Shown here in pieces: positions 1 to 8,055 of a stretch of 37,909 nt of DNA. Position numbers and translations under genes: made by a program. Each line of letters starts with the position of its first letter. Within the stretch, counting starts at the first letter, position 1. The DNA is from VFZS01 sp964353255 (GTDB lineage: Bacteria; Acidobacteriota; Terriglobia; Bryobacterales; Bryobacteraceae): NCBI GenBank assembly GCA_964353255.1, contig CAYGVJ010000046.1, forward strand, positions 1 to 37,909, written 5' to 3'. Below the pieces are notes generated by a model. The model had not been told where the DNA came from. It ran no database searches and saw only the letters and a list, made by a program, of their open reading frames with translations.

Positions 1-57
1 AGAGCCTCACCTTGCGCCGATTTCTGCAAGAGGCTCAGTGTACTGTCCCGGTTTTTA
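1..57. repeat. Right part of a dispersed palindromic repeat, upstream of valS
   Basis: Positions 37-55 are identical over 19 bases to 5880-5898, the right arm of the long hairpin at 5824-5898. Positions 3-36 hold an imperfect stem (GAGCCTC pairing with GAGGCTC, CTTGC pairing with GCAAG), so the window probably begins inside a copy of the same element whose left arm lies upstream. The copy ends about 30 bases before the valS start. Confidence 0.6.
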
Positions 58-87
58 GACCCCATGCTATAGTGAGAGTTCCCCCGC

Positions 88-2751
88 ATGCAGCTTGAGA
101 AAGTGTATGAACCCCAGCGCTTCGAGCCGCGCTGGGCCGACTGGTGGATTGAGGCCGGCGTTTTCCGCGCCGACGTGAACGCGCCGGGGCCTGTCTTTTC
201 GCTGGCCATTCCGCCGCCCAACGTCACCGGCTCGCTGCACACCGGGCACATGCTCGAATACAGCGAAATCGACGCCACCATCCGCTGGCGCCGCATGTGC
301 GGCGACAACACCCTATGGCTGCCGGGCGCCGATCACGCCGGTATCGCCACCCAAATGGTGGTCGAGCGCCAGCTCAAGGCGGAGGGAGTGGACCGCCGCC
401 AGATCGGCCGCGAGGCCTTCGAGCAGCGCGTCTGGGCCTGGAAGGAACAGTACGGCGGCACGATTAAGCGCCAGATGGTCCGCCTGGGGACCAGTTGCGA
501 CTGGAGCCGCGAGCGCTTCACGCTGGACCCCGGGCTGTCGCGCGCCGTGCGCGAGGTTTTCGTCCGGCTCTACGAGAAGGGACTCATCTACCGCGGCGAG
601 TACATGGTCAACTGGTGCCCGCGCTGCCACACCGCCTTGTCGGACCTCGAAGTGGTCCACGAAGAGGCGCCGGGCAACCTCTGGTACATCCGCTACCCGG
701 TGAACGAGACTTCCCGCCACGTGGTGGTGGCCACGACGCGGCCGGAAACCATGCTCGGCGACACCGCGGTGGCCGTCAACCCGCGCGACGCCCGCTACCG
801 CGACCTCGCCGGCCGCACCGCGCAGTTGCCCCTGATGAACCGGGCGATCCCCATCGTTTCGGACGAGATCGCCGACCCGGAGTTCGGCACCGGCGTCGTC
901 AAGGTCACCCCGGCGCACGATCCCAACGACTTCGAGGCCGGCCGCCGCCACAATCTGCCCAAGGTCCAGGTGATTGACGAGACCGCCAAGATGACCGCCG
1001 CCGCCGGCGCGTATGCCGGCCTGGACCGCTTCGAAGCCCGCCGCCGCGTCGTGGCGGACCTGGACGCCCTCGGCTTGATCGAGAAAATCGAACCCTACCA
1101 GGTCAGCCTGGGCAAGTGCCAGCGCTGCCGCACTCCAATCGAGCCGCTCATCTCGATCCAGTGGTTCGTCAGGATGAAACCGCTCGCCGAGCCCGCCATC
1201 CGCGCCGTCGAGGACGGGCGCATCCGCTTCATCCCGGAGAATTGGACCAAGACTTACTTCGAGTGGATGCACAACATCCGCGACTGGTGCATCTCGCGGC
1301 AGCTCTGGTGGGGCCACCGCATCCCGGCGTGGCACTGCGCGGATTGCGGTGGAACGACGGTCGGGCGCGAGACACCATCGGCCTGCGCGCACTGCCGCTC
1401 GCTTCGCCTCGAGCAGGATCCCGACGTGCTCGACACCTGGTTCAGCTCCGCTCTGTGGCCTTTCTCCACCCTGGGCTGGCCGGAGAAGACCGCGGACCTC
1501 ACGACCTACTACCCCACCTCCTTGATGATCACCGGTTTCGACATCCTGTTCTTCTGGGTCGCCCGCATGATCATGATGGGCCTCGAGAATACCGGCGAGG
1601 TCCCCTTCCGGGAGGTCTACATCCACGGGCTGGTGCGAGACGCCGAAGGGCAGAAGATGTCGAAGACCCGCGGCAACATCATTGACCCGCTGGAGATCAC
1701 CGAGCGTTACGGCACCGACGCCGTGCGCATGTCCATGCTCCTGGGCGCCGCCCCGGGCACCGACATCATTCTCACCGAAGAGCGCATGCTGAGCGCGCGC
1801 GCCTTCGCCAACAAGATCTGGAACGCCGCGCGCTTCATCTTCCTGAACATGGAGCGCTCCGGCGTCGCGGGGTGGATTCCCGAGGACGCCGCTCCACGCC
1901 GGCCGCAGCCTCCCGCCGGCGCGGAGACGCCGCTCGAAGACCGCTGGATCTTCAGCCGGCTGAACTCCTGCGCCGAGCAGGTCGGGCGGGCCATCAGCCG
2001 CTACCGCTATCACGAGGCCGCGCAGGTCCTCTGGCAGTTCTTCTGGCACGAGTTCTGCGACTGGTATCTGGAGATCAAGAAACTCCGGCTCCGCGACAAC
2101 TCGGGGCTGGACGCCCACTGGCGCAACCTTCTGACCGTTTTCGAGACTGCCCTCCGCCTGCTCCATCCGGTCATGCCCTTCCTGACCGAGGAACTCTGGC
2201 AGCGCCTGGCCGAAGGCGTGCCCGGCCGGCCGATCTCGATCGCCTTGGCCCGCTACCCGGAACACCACTCGGAGGCGGCCGATGCCGAGGCCGAGCGCGA
2301 CATGGAGCTTCTCCGGCAGATTGTCGTCTCCGCCCGCAACCTGCGGGCCGAGTTGAAGCTCGATCCCAGGCAGCAAGTGGAGGCCGTCGTGTATTCTCCG
2401 GACGCGGCGGCAGAGATCGCCCGTCGGCACTGCGACGTCATCGACAGGCTGGCCGGTGTGAGGCTGGAAGTGCGCTCCGAGCATGCGCCTGCTCAGCCGG
2501 AAGGCGTGCTGCGCTCGACCCCGGAGTTCGATGTGGTTCTGCGCGTGCCTGCCCCGCAGCTCGAGGCACGCCGCGCGCGCCTGGAGAAGGAGATCGAACG
2601 CCTGGAGAAACTAATCGCCGGCTCGCACGCGCAACTCTCCGACGAAACCTTCCTGGCGCGCGCGCCGGCGCAGGTCGTCAATTCCATCCGCGAGAAGCTG
2701 GCCGACTACGAAGCCCAGCTCGCCAAAAGCCGCGAGGCGCTGCGGCGCTGA
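88..2751 (+). CDS. valS: Valine--tRNA ligase (ValS)
   Basis: Cytoplasmic class I aminoacyl-tRNA synthetase that charges tRNA-Val and edits mischarged threonine. The 887-residue length is normal for the family. The HIGH signature appears as HTGH at residues 51-54 after PPPNVTGSL, and the KMSKS loop as KMSKT from residue 523. The editing domain lies between them with the typical TTRPETMLGDTAVAVNP run. The C-terminal 60 residues form the charged coiled coil that is typical of ValS and binds tRNA. The gene starts at ATG 88 just after a repeat; a TATAGT at 67-72 could be a -10 box but no convincing -35 is seen. The stop overlaps the nadC start by one base (tgATG), so it heads an operon. Confidence 0.98.
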   Translation: MQLEKVYEPQRFEPRWADWWIEAGVFRADVNAPGPVFSLAIPPPNVTGSLHTGHMLEYSEIDATIRWRRMCGDNTLWLPGADHAGIATQMVVERQLKAEGVDRRQIGREAFEQRVWAWKEQYGGTIKRQMVRLGTSCDWSRERFTLDPGLSRAVREVFVRLYEKGLIYRGEYMVNWCPRCHTALSDLEVVHEEAPGNLWYIRYPVNETSRHVVVATTRPETMLGDTAVAVNPRDARYRDLAGRTAQLPLMNRAIPIVSDEIADPEFGTGVVKVTPAHDPNDFEAGRRHNLPKVQVIDETAKMTAAAGAYAGLDRFEARRRVVADLDALGLIEKIEPYQVSLGKCQRCRTPIEPLISIQWFVRMKPLAEPAIRAVEDGRIRFIPENWTKTYFEWMHNIRDWCISRQLWWGHRIPAWHCADCGGTTVGRETPSACAHCRSLRLEQDPDVLDTWFSSALWPFSTLGWPEKTADLTTYYPTSLMITGFDILFFWVARMIMMGLENTGEVPFREVYIHGLVRDAEGQKMSKTRGNIIDPLEITERYGTDAVRMSMLLGAAPGTDIILTEERMLSARAFANKIWNAARFIFLNMERSGVAGWIPEDAAPRRPQPPAGAETPLEDRWIFSRLNSCAEQVGRAISRYRYHEAAQVLWQFFWHEFCDWYLEIKKLRLRDNSGLDAHWRNLLTVFETALRLLHPVMPFLTEELWQRLAEGVPGRPISIALARYPEHHSEAADAEAERDMELLRQIVVSARNLRAELKLDPRQQVEAVVYSPDAAAEIARRHCDVIDRLAGVRLEVRSEHAPAQPEGVLRSTPEFDVVLRVPAPQLEARRARLEKEIERLEKLIAGSHAQLSDETFLARAPAQVVNSIREKLADYEAQLAKSREALRR

Positions 2752-3590
2752 TGCCCTTCGAAGTCGATCACCCGGAAGTCCTGGACGCAGTCCGGCGCGC
2801 CTTGGAGGAAGACATCGGCCCGGGCGACGTCACTTCCGCGGCCTGCATCCCCGTCGCTCAGCTTGCGGAGGGTGGCTTCATCGCGCGCCAGGAGTTGGTA
2901 GTTGCCGGAGTGGAGCTGTTGCCGCTCATCTACCGCCAGCGCGGCGCGGTCGAGGAGCTGGAGTTGTCGAAAGCCACCGGCGATCGCGCGCAGGACGGCG
3001 AAGCGCTGGCCCGAGTACGGGGCAACGCCCGCGCGCTGCTCGAGTGCGAGCGCGTCGCCCTCAACTTCCTCCAGCGGCTCAGCGGCATCGCTACGCTGGC
3101 CCGGCGCTACGTGCATGCAGTGGCCGGAACCGGCTGCCGCATCCTGGACACGCGCAAGACCACTCCCGGCCTGCGTCGGCTGGAGAAGATGGCGGCGGCC
3201 GCGGGCGGCGCGACCAACCACCGCCTGGGCCTCTGGGACGCCGTCCTCATCAAGAACAACCACGTCACGGCCGCCGGTGGCGTCCGTGCGGCGCTCGAAC
3301 GCGTGCGCGGAGTCACGGTGCCCGTTGAGATCGAGGTGCGCACCCGCGAGGAACTCGATGAGGCCCTGGCCTGCGGGGCCACGTGGCTCCTGCTTGACAA
3401 CCTGACGCCCCAGCAGGCGGCGGATGCCGTCCGCCACGTGGCGGGCCGCGCCAAGGTCGAACTGTCCGGAGGAATCACGCTGGACAACGTGCGCGCTTAC
3501 GCGGAAGCGGGCGCCGATTTCATCTCCTGCGGGGCCATCACGCATTCAGCGCCGGCTGTGAACATAAACTTCCGGCTCCGATTGATCTGA
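2751..3590 (+). CDS. nadC: Nicotinate-nucleotide pyrophosphorylase (quinolinate phosphoribosyltransferase)
   Basis: Converts quinolinate and PRPP to nicotinate mononucleotide, CO2 and PPi in de novo NAD synthesis. The 279-residue length fits. Family motifs are intact: DTRKTTPGLRRLEK followed by GGATNHRLGLWDAVLIKNNH, the E of EVRTREEL, the D of LLDNLTP, and the phosphate-binding LSGGITLDN and GADFISCGAITHSAP segments. The tail reads AVNINFRL where DISL is more usual, a mild divergence. The start codon shares its A with the valS stop and birA begins two bases after the stop, so translation is probably coupled. nadA and nadB are not in the window. Confidence 0.96.
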   Translation: MPFEVDHPEVLDAVRRALEEDIGPGDVTSAACIPVAQLAEGGFIARQELVVAGVELLPLIYRQRGAVEELELSKATGDRAQDGEALARVRGNARALLECERVALNFLQRLSGIATLARRYVHAVAGTGCRILDTRKTTPGLRRLEKMAAAAGGATNHRLGLWDAVLIKNNHVTAAGGVRAALERVRGVTVPVEIEVRTREELDEALACGATWLLLDNLTPQQAADAVRHVAGRAKVELSGGITLDNVRAYAEAGADFISCGAITHSAPAVNINFRLRLI

Positions 3591-3592
3591 CC

Positions 3593-4357
3593 ATGCCGCT
3601 CGACATTGAGGAGGTTCGCGCGCGCCTGCCCGGGCGCCAGATCGTCTGGCTGGACGCGACGCCCTCGACCATGATTGAGGCGGCGCGCCTGGCCGCGGCG
3701 GGCTGCCCCTCGGGGACCGCGGTCGGGGCCGAGGAACAGACCGCCGGGCAGGGTCGCTACGGTCGAAGCTGGTACTCCGAGCGCGAGTCGGGACTCTATG
3801 TGTCCGTCGTCCTCCGGCTTCCTTTGCCCGCCGCGGACCTGCCCGTTCTGACCCTGGCTCTGGGCTTAGCTACGGCGGAGGCCATTGCCCGCTCCACCGG
3901 GCTCGGCTGCGACTTGCGCTGGCCCAACGACGTACTGCTCGACGGCAGGAAATGCGCCGGCATCCTGGCGCAGGCCGCGGAAGCGGCTTTCATCGCGGGA
4001 ATCGGGATCAACGTCAACCACGCTTGTTTTCCGGCGGAACTTACGGCGCACGCCATCTCCCTGCGCATGGCCTCGGGTCAATCGCACTCGCGCGAGCGAC
4101 TGCTGGCGGACCTCCTCCCGGCAGTGGATAGCTTTGCGAGAATGCTTGTGGAGGGTGGCAGGGCGCCTGTCCTCCGTATGTTCGCGCGGGCCTCCAGCTA
4201 CGCTTGCGGCAAGCGGGTGGTCGTCGAGCAAGGCGGGGTGATGCTTTGCGGCACTACCCAGGGGTTGGATCCCGCGGGCTTTTTGACGCTCCGGCAGGAC
4301 GACGGCTCCACCAGCGTGATTCTGGCGGGCGGCGTGCGGCCCGCCGCGGACGGTTGA
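3593..4357 (+). CDS. birA: Biotin--[acetyl-CoA-carboxylase] ligase, monofunctional
   Basis: Attaches biotin, via biotinyl-AMP, to the carrier protein of acetyl-CoA carboxylase. The 254 residues contain the ligase core: the adenylate loop appears as GQGRYGRSW (usual form GRGRxGRxW), then LRWPNDVLLDGRKCAGIL with the biotin-contacting lysine, then IAGIGINVNH, and a short C-terminal SH3-like domain. There is no N-terminal winged helix, so unlike the E. coli protein it should not act as a biotin repressor. It sits between nadC and coaX in the same operon, which links NAD, biotin and CoA supply. Confidence 0.93.
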   Translation: MPLDIEEVRARLPGRQIVWLDATPSTMIEAARLAAAGCPSGTAVGAEEQTAGQGRYGRSWYSERESGLYVSVVLRLPLPAADLPVLTLALGLATAEAIARSTGLGCDLRWPNDVLLDGRKCAGILAQAAEAAFIAGIGINVNHACFPAELTAHAISLRMASGQSHSRERLLADLLPAVDSFARMLVEGGRAPVLRMFARASSYACGKRVVVEQGGVMLCGTTQGLDPAGFLTLRQDDGSTSVILAGGVRPAADG

Positions 4358-4365
4358 CTATCCAT

Positions 4366-5136
4366 ATGCTGCTCGCACTAGACGTTGGCAACACCAACAT
4401 CACGATCGGAACGTTCGAAGAGGACCGCCTCACGGCCCACTGGCGCCTAAGAACGGTGCACGAGCGCACCACGGACGAGTTTGGCATCCTGCTGCGGAAC
4501 CTGTTCACGCTGTTCTCGCTGGATCTGTCGCGCGTGGACGGCATCATCGTCTCCAGCGTGGTGCCTCCGCTCGATTTTCCGCTGGCCTCCATGGCCCGGC
4601 GCTACTTCCACACCGAGGCGATGTTTGTAACGCCCGAGACCGACACCGGCCTCAAGATCCTCTATGACAACCCGCGGGAAGTCGGCGCCGACCGCATCGT
4701 GAACAGCGTGGCGGCCTTCCACAAGTACGGCGGCCCCTGCGTGGTCGTGGATTTGGGCACGGCCATCACCTTCGATGCCGTCTCGGCCCACGCCGAGTAC
4801 CTGGGCGGGCTGATCTGCCCCGGCATCACCATCTCGATCGAGGCTTTGTTTTCGAAGACCGCTCGCCTGCCCCTCGTGGATTTCCGCGAGCCCCAGCGGC
4901 TGATCGGAACCAACACGGTGGCCAGCATGCAGGCCGGCCTCTACTACGGCGCCATCGGGATGATCGACGGAATCCTGGAGCGCCTCATCAAGGCGCTCGG
5001 CCCGGAGACACGCGCGATCGCCACCGGGGGCCAGGCTGAGCTGATCGTGCCCGGCTCCCGCTACCTGAACGAGATCGACGAGAACCTGACTCTGGAAGGC
5101 CTGCAACTGATCTGGGAACGGAATCGACCGCAGTGA
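4366..5136 (+). CDS. coaX: Type III pantothenate kinase
   Basis: Phosphorylates pantothenate, the first step of CoA synthesis. The start at ATG 4366 is chosen because the protein then begins MLLALDVGNTNITIGTF, the ASKHA-fold phosphate-1 motif that normally sits at the extreme N terminus; it gives 256 residues, the usual size. Other motifs are GADRIVN, DLGTAITFDAVS (with the metal and catalytic aspartate) and GGLICPGI. The gene begins 8 bases after birA and ends in a 4-base GTGA overlap with the next gene. Confidence 0.95.
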   Translation: MLLALDVGNTNITIGTFEEDRLTAHWRLRTVHERTTDEFGILLRNLFTLFSLDLSRVDGIIVSSVVPPLDFPLASMARRYFHTEAMFVTPETDTGLKILYDNPREVGADRIVNSVAAFHKYGGPCVVVDLGTAITFDAVSAHAEYLGGLICPGITISIEALFSKTARLPLVDFREPQRLIGTNTVASMQAGLYYGAIGMIDGILERLIKALGPETRAIATGGQAELIVPGSRYLNEIDENLTLEGLQLIWERNRPQ

Positions 5137-5825
5137 GCGAAGCAGAGGACTGGTCGTACAACTACTTCAACTACTTCACCGAGATAGAGGAGCACTTCCA
5201 GCGCGCCCGCGGCACCGGCCTGTTTCTGCTGTCGCCTCTGGACTGGGCGCTGATCGAGACCTGGAAGAACTCCGGCGTCCCGCTGGAGGCGGTGCTGCGG
5301 GGCATTGATGCGGCCTTCGAGAAATGGCGCAGCCGCAAGTCCAAGGTCCGGATGATCAACTCGCTGGCCTACTGCGCCCAGGCGGTCATGGTCGAGGCCC
5401 AAGCCATGGCGGGGGCGGGCCAGCCCACTGCCGCTCGCCAGGCCGCGCCCCCGTTTTCCATCGAGCACCTGCGCGCTTTCCTGGAGACGAACGCCGCCGA
5501 ACTCCGCAAGCACAGCGAGGCTGTCTGCCAGGAGATCGCCGCGGCGTTAGACCGCCTGCTCACCGAGATTGAGGTCCACTACCAGAACCTCGAAGACCTG
5601 GAGCTCCGCCTGACCGCGCTCGAGGATAAGATGATCGCCGCTGCCCGCGCCGTCCAGACCGAGGAGAAGCTGCTGGCCGCCCGCCGCGAATTGGATTTCC
5701 AGCTCCGCCCCTGCCGCAGCAAGATGACCGCCGAGCAACTGACCATGCTCGAGAGACAATTCCTCGAACGCCGGCTGCTGGAGTCCGTCAGCCTGCCGCG
5801 GCTGAGTTTGTTCTACCTGCGGTAA
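5133..5825 (+). CDS. Conserved-looking coiled-coil protein of unknown function
   Basis: A 230-residue protein starting at GTG 5133, overlapping the coaX stop by four bases. I do not recognise the family with certainty. The N-terminal ~90 residues look like a compact helical domain (SPLDWALIETW, then GVPLEAVLRGIDAAFEKW and INSLAYCAQAV), a pattern somewhat like DnaD-type replication-associated domains. Residues ~110-215 are strongly heptad-like and charged, so probably a coiled coil. There is no signal peptide or membrane segment, so it is cytoplasmic. Operon position suggests co-expression with cofactor genes but says nothing specific about function. The stop codon overlaps the left arm of a long hairpin. 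Confidence 0.8.
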   Translation: MSEAEDWSYNYFNYFTEIEEHFQRARGTGLFLLSPLDWALIETWKNSGVPLEAVLRGIDAAFEKWRSRKSKVRMINSLAYCAQAVMVEAQAMAGAGQPTAARQAAPPFSIEHLRAFLETNAAELRKHSEAVCQEIAAALDRLLTEIEVHYQNLEDLELRLTALEDKMIAAARAVQTEEKLLAARRELDFQLRPCRSKMTAEQLTMLERQFLERRLLESVSLPRLSLFYLR

Positions 5826-5898
5826 ACCCGGGACAGTACACTCAAACACGCTTTCCCGGTGTCGCAGAAACGGTGTTTGAGTGTACTGTCCCGGTTTT
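5824..5898. repeat. Long inverted repeat between convergent genes; possible bidirectional terminator
   Basis: Arms at 5824-5849 and 5873-5898 are 26 bases each with one mismatch and a 23-base loop. The element fills the gap between the stop of the plus-strand coiled-coil gene (5823-5825) and the stop of the minus-strand zinc-ribbon gene (5905-5907). Its right arm shares 19 identical bases with 37-55, so it is a dispersed repeat as well as a plausible terminator for both strands. Confidence 0.85.
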
Positions 5899-5904
5899 CG
5901 GCTT

Positions 5905-6207
5905 TCAATCCTCGCGCGGCAAGCCCTCCTGCGAATACAAGAAGGCCGTCGTCTTGATGCCCGTGATGTCGAAGCGCTTGCGGCACCGCAGGTTCTTGCA
6001 AGCCACCTTTTCGTCCAGCAGCACCATGTAGCTCTGCGCCTTCCGGAAGCGGGCGCGGTCATCGTCGTCGGCCCCATGCGGCACTCGGTCCTTCTTCTTG
6101 CGCACCAGCCAGCGCAGCCCGTAGGTGTCGGTGGTGCGGCAGAAGGGGCAGTTCAGCGCTATTGGCTTGGTGGTCTCCGATTCGTCGTAGAACGCGCGTT
6201 CGTTCAC
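5905..6207 (-). CDS. Small zinc-ribbon protein, function unknown
   Basis: A 100-residue protein from GTG 6207. It has two CxxC-type pairs, CPFC near residue 20 and CKNLRC near residue 70, consistent with one structural zinc site. The rest is charged and soluble, with no signal peptide. The start overlaps the stop of the aminotransferase by four bases (GTGA), so it is the last gene of that operon and ends against the hairpin at 5824-5898. No enzyme motif is visible and no function is assigned. Confidence 0.75.
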   Translation of the reverse strand: MNERAFYDESETTKPIALNCPFCRTTDTYGLRWLVRKKKDRVPHGADDDDRARFRKAQSYMVLLDEKVACKNLRCRKRFDITGIKTTAFLYSQEGLPRED

Positions 6208-7511
6208 AGCGAGTAACCTCTCGCCTGGCAGCGGGCGAAGCTAGCCCCGAGCCGCCCGGCGAATTCGTCCACGTCTGAGCGGCTGATGTTCAGCGGCGGC
6301 GTCACCCGGATCACGTTTCCGTACAGCCCTCCCTTGCCAATCAGCAGCGCATTCTCCCGCGCCGCCTCCATCAAGGCCAGGGTCTCCGAAGAGGCGGGCG
6401 TCTTGCTGCCGCGATCCCGAACCAACTCCAGCGCCTGCATCAGGCCCATGCCACGTACTTCACCGATCAACTCGTACCTGTCAGCCAGTTCCAGCAGTCG
6501 TTCGCGCAGATAGGCGCCCACTTCGGCGGCATTGGCCAGAAGCTTCTGGCCCTCGATGAAGTCTAGCACTGCGGAGGCCGCCGTGGCAGCCACGGGGTCG
6601 CCGCCGAAGGTCGAGAGAGTCATCCCGCGCACGGCGGCGGCCACCTCCGGCGTGGCCACGGTCACGCCGATCGGCAGCCCGTTGCCGAGTCCCTTGGCGC
6701 CGGTGATGATGTCCGGCACGACGCCCCAGTGCTCGATGCCGAACCACTTCCCTCCCGTCCGCCCCCAGGCCGTTTGAACCTCGTCGCAGATGAAGACGCC
6801 GCCATGGCGACGCACGATCTCGGCCACGATGCGGAAATACTCCGGCGGCGGCGTAATGAAACCGGCCACTCCTTGAATCGGTTCAGCGATGAAACCCGCT
6901 ACGCGGCCGCACGTGCTCGTGCGAATCAACTCCTCGACGTCACGGGCGCAGCGCACCTCGCAGCTCGGATACCCTAGCCCGAAGGGGCAGCGGTAGCAAT
7001 AGGCGTTGTGTGCCCGCACCACGCCCGGCTGCACCGCCCCCGCCAGCCGCCAGGTATCCTGACCCGTCAAGGCCATCCCCAGCGCCGAGCGCCCGTGGTA
7101 GGAATGCCGCAGGGCAATGATCTCATCCGAACCCGTGTAGCAGCGCGCCGTCAGAATCGCCGTTTCGTTGGCCTCCGTCCCGCTGTTCGTGAAGAATGAC
7201 TTCGTGAGCCGCCCTTCGGGAGTGAGCGACGCGATCTTCTGCGCCAGCGCGGCCTGGGGCTCGGTGGGGAACAGCGTCGAGACGTGCTGGAGCCGGTCAA
7301 GCTGCTCGTGAACGCGGCGGTTCACCTCCGTGTTGCAGTGGCCCACGCTGATGGTGACGATGCCGCCGAAGAAGTCCAGGTACTGCCTGCCGTCGGCGTC
7401 CCACACGAACTGGTCCTTGGCGCGCGCGATCACCAGCGGCTCGCGGAAATAGTGAAAGACCGCCGGGAACAGGAACTCCCGGTGGGCGAGGATGATTTCT
7501 TCCTTGGTCAT
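6204..7511 (-). CDS. Class III PLP-dependent aminotransferase (AGXT2/GABA-transaminase-like)
   Basis: Fold-type I aminotransferase of 435 residues. The start at ATG 7511 is taken because the homologous sequence begins MTKEEIILAHREFLFP; the longer open frame upstream lies inside the neighbouring gene. Visible landmarks are the PLP-phosphate segment NSGTEANE, the HSYHGRS loop, the aspartate in FICDEVQTAWGRTG, and Lys273 in ITGAKGLGNG as the Schiff-base lysine. The overall pattern resembles alanine-glyoxylate or 4-aminobutyrate aminotransferases; the amino donor cannot be told from sequence. A Cys-rich insert, CYRCPFGLGYPSC then C, is typical of the AGXT2-like branch. It follows the methyltransferase-like gene by 16 bases. 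Confidence 0.93.
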   Translation of the reverse strand: MTKEEIILAHREFLFPAVFHYFREPLVIARAKDQFVWDADGRQYLDFFGGIVTISVGHCNTEVNRRVHEQLDRLQHVSTLFPTEPQAALAQKIASLTPEGRLTKSFFTNSGTEANETAILTARCYTGSDEIIALRHSYHGRSALGMALTGQDTWRLAGAVQPGVVRAHNAYCYRCPFGLGYPSCEVRCARDVEELIRTSTCGRVAGFIAEPIQGVAGFITPPPEYFRIVAEIVRRHGGVFICDEVQTAWGRTGGKWFGIEHWGVVPDIITGAKGLGNGLPIGVTVATPEVAAAVRGMTLSTFGGDPVAATAASAVLDFIEGQKLLANAAEVGAYLRERLLELADRYELIGEVRGMGLMQALELVRDRGSKTPASSETLALMEAARENALLIGKGGLYGNVIRVTPPLNISRSDVDEFAGRLGASFARCQARGYSL

Positions 7512-7527
7512 GGCTGGGATGCTCTCC

Positions 7528-8052
7528 TCACTTGCCGCGGAAGCGCGGGATCCAGCGCGGCACCTCCCGGCAGTATTGCTCAAAGCTCTGCCCGCGCGTC
7601 CGGCGCAGATGAGGCTCCTCCAGGAAGACCACCGCGCAGTGGCAGAACAGCCAGGCGACCGCCGCATATGCCAGCAGGCGCGGCGAGGCGAACAGCAGAG
7701 CTTCGCCCAGCAGAACACTCCCCACCGAGACGTACATGGGGTTCCGAACGTGGCGATAGATGGAAGTCTGCACCAGCGCTTGGGGCTCCTCCCCGACCAG
7801 AAATCGCAGCCGCTTGGTGAACCATAGGGCCGGCGTCCCCGCTCCGCGCAGCGCGAACTCGGCGACGGCCCACAGGTCGCCCAACACACCGGCCGCGATG
7901 AGCAGGCCACCCACGTACCGCCACGCCCCCAGCCGCGCGGCCATTCCCGGCGACGGGGCGTAGATCAAAAGGGGCACCAGCACCGTGAACGTGCCCGACG
8001 CCAGCACGGTGAAGATCGCCGCCCTAACGAGGGTTCTTTTCTGCGGGTCCAT
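7528..8052 (-). CDS. Isoprenylcysteine carboxyl methyltransferase/phospholipid methyltransferase-like membrane protein
   Basis: A 174-residue integral membrane protein with about four hydrophobic segments. The C-terminal half has the ICMT/PEMT SAM-binding signature: RHVRNPMYV, then EEPHLRRTRGQSFEQYCREVPRWIPR. This family methylates small or lipid substrates at the membrane face; the substrate here is unknown. It begins 3 bases after the stop of the upstream regulator, so the two are probably co-transcribed. Confidence 0.85.
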   Translation of the reverse strand: MDPQKRTLVRAAIFTVLASGTFTVLVPLLIYAPSPGMAARLGAWRYVGGLLIAAGVLGDLWAVAEFALRGAGTPALWFTKRLRFLVGEEPQALVQTSIYRHVRNPMYVSVGSVLLGEALLFASPRLLAYAAVAWLFCHCAVVFLEEPHLRRTRGQSFEQYCREVPRWIPRFRGK

Positions 8053-8055
8053 TTG

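Noticed and set aside
313..2484. 723-residue open frame on the minus strand
   Set aside because: Antisense to valS, Pro/Gly/Arg/Ala-rich shadow typical of high-GC genes, and no protein motif; valS is unambiguous.
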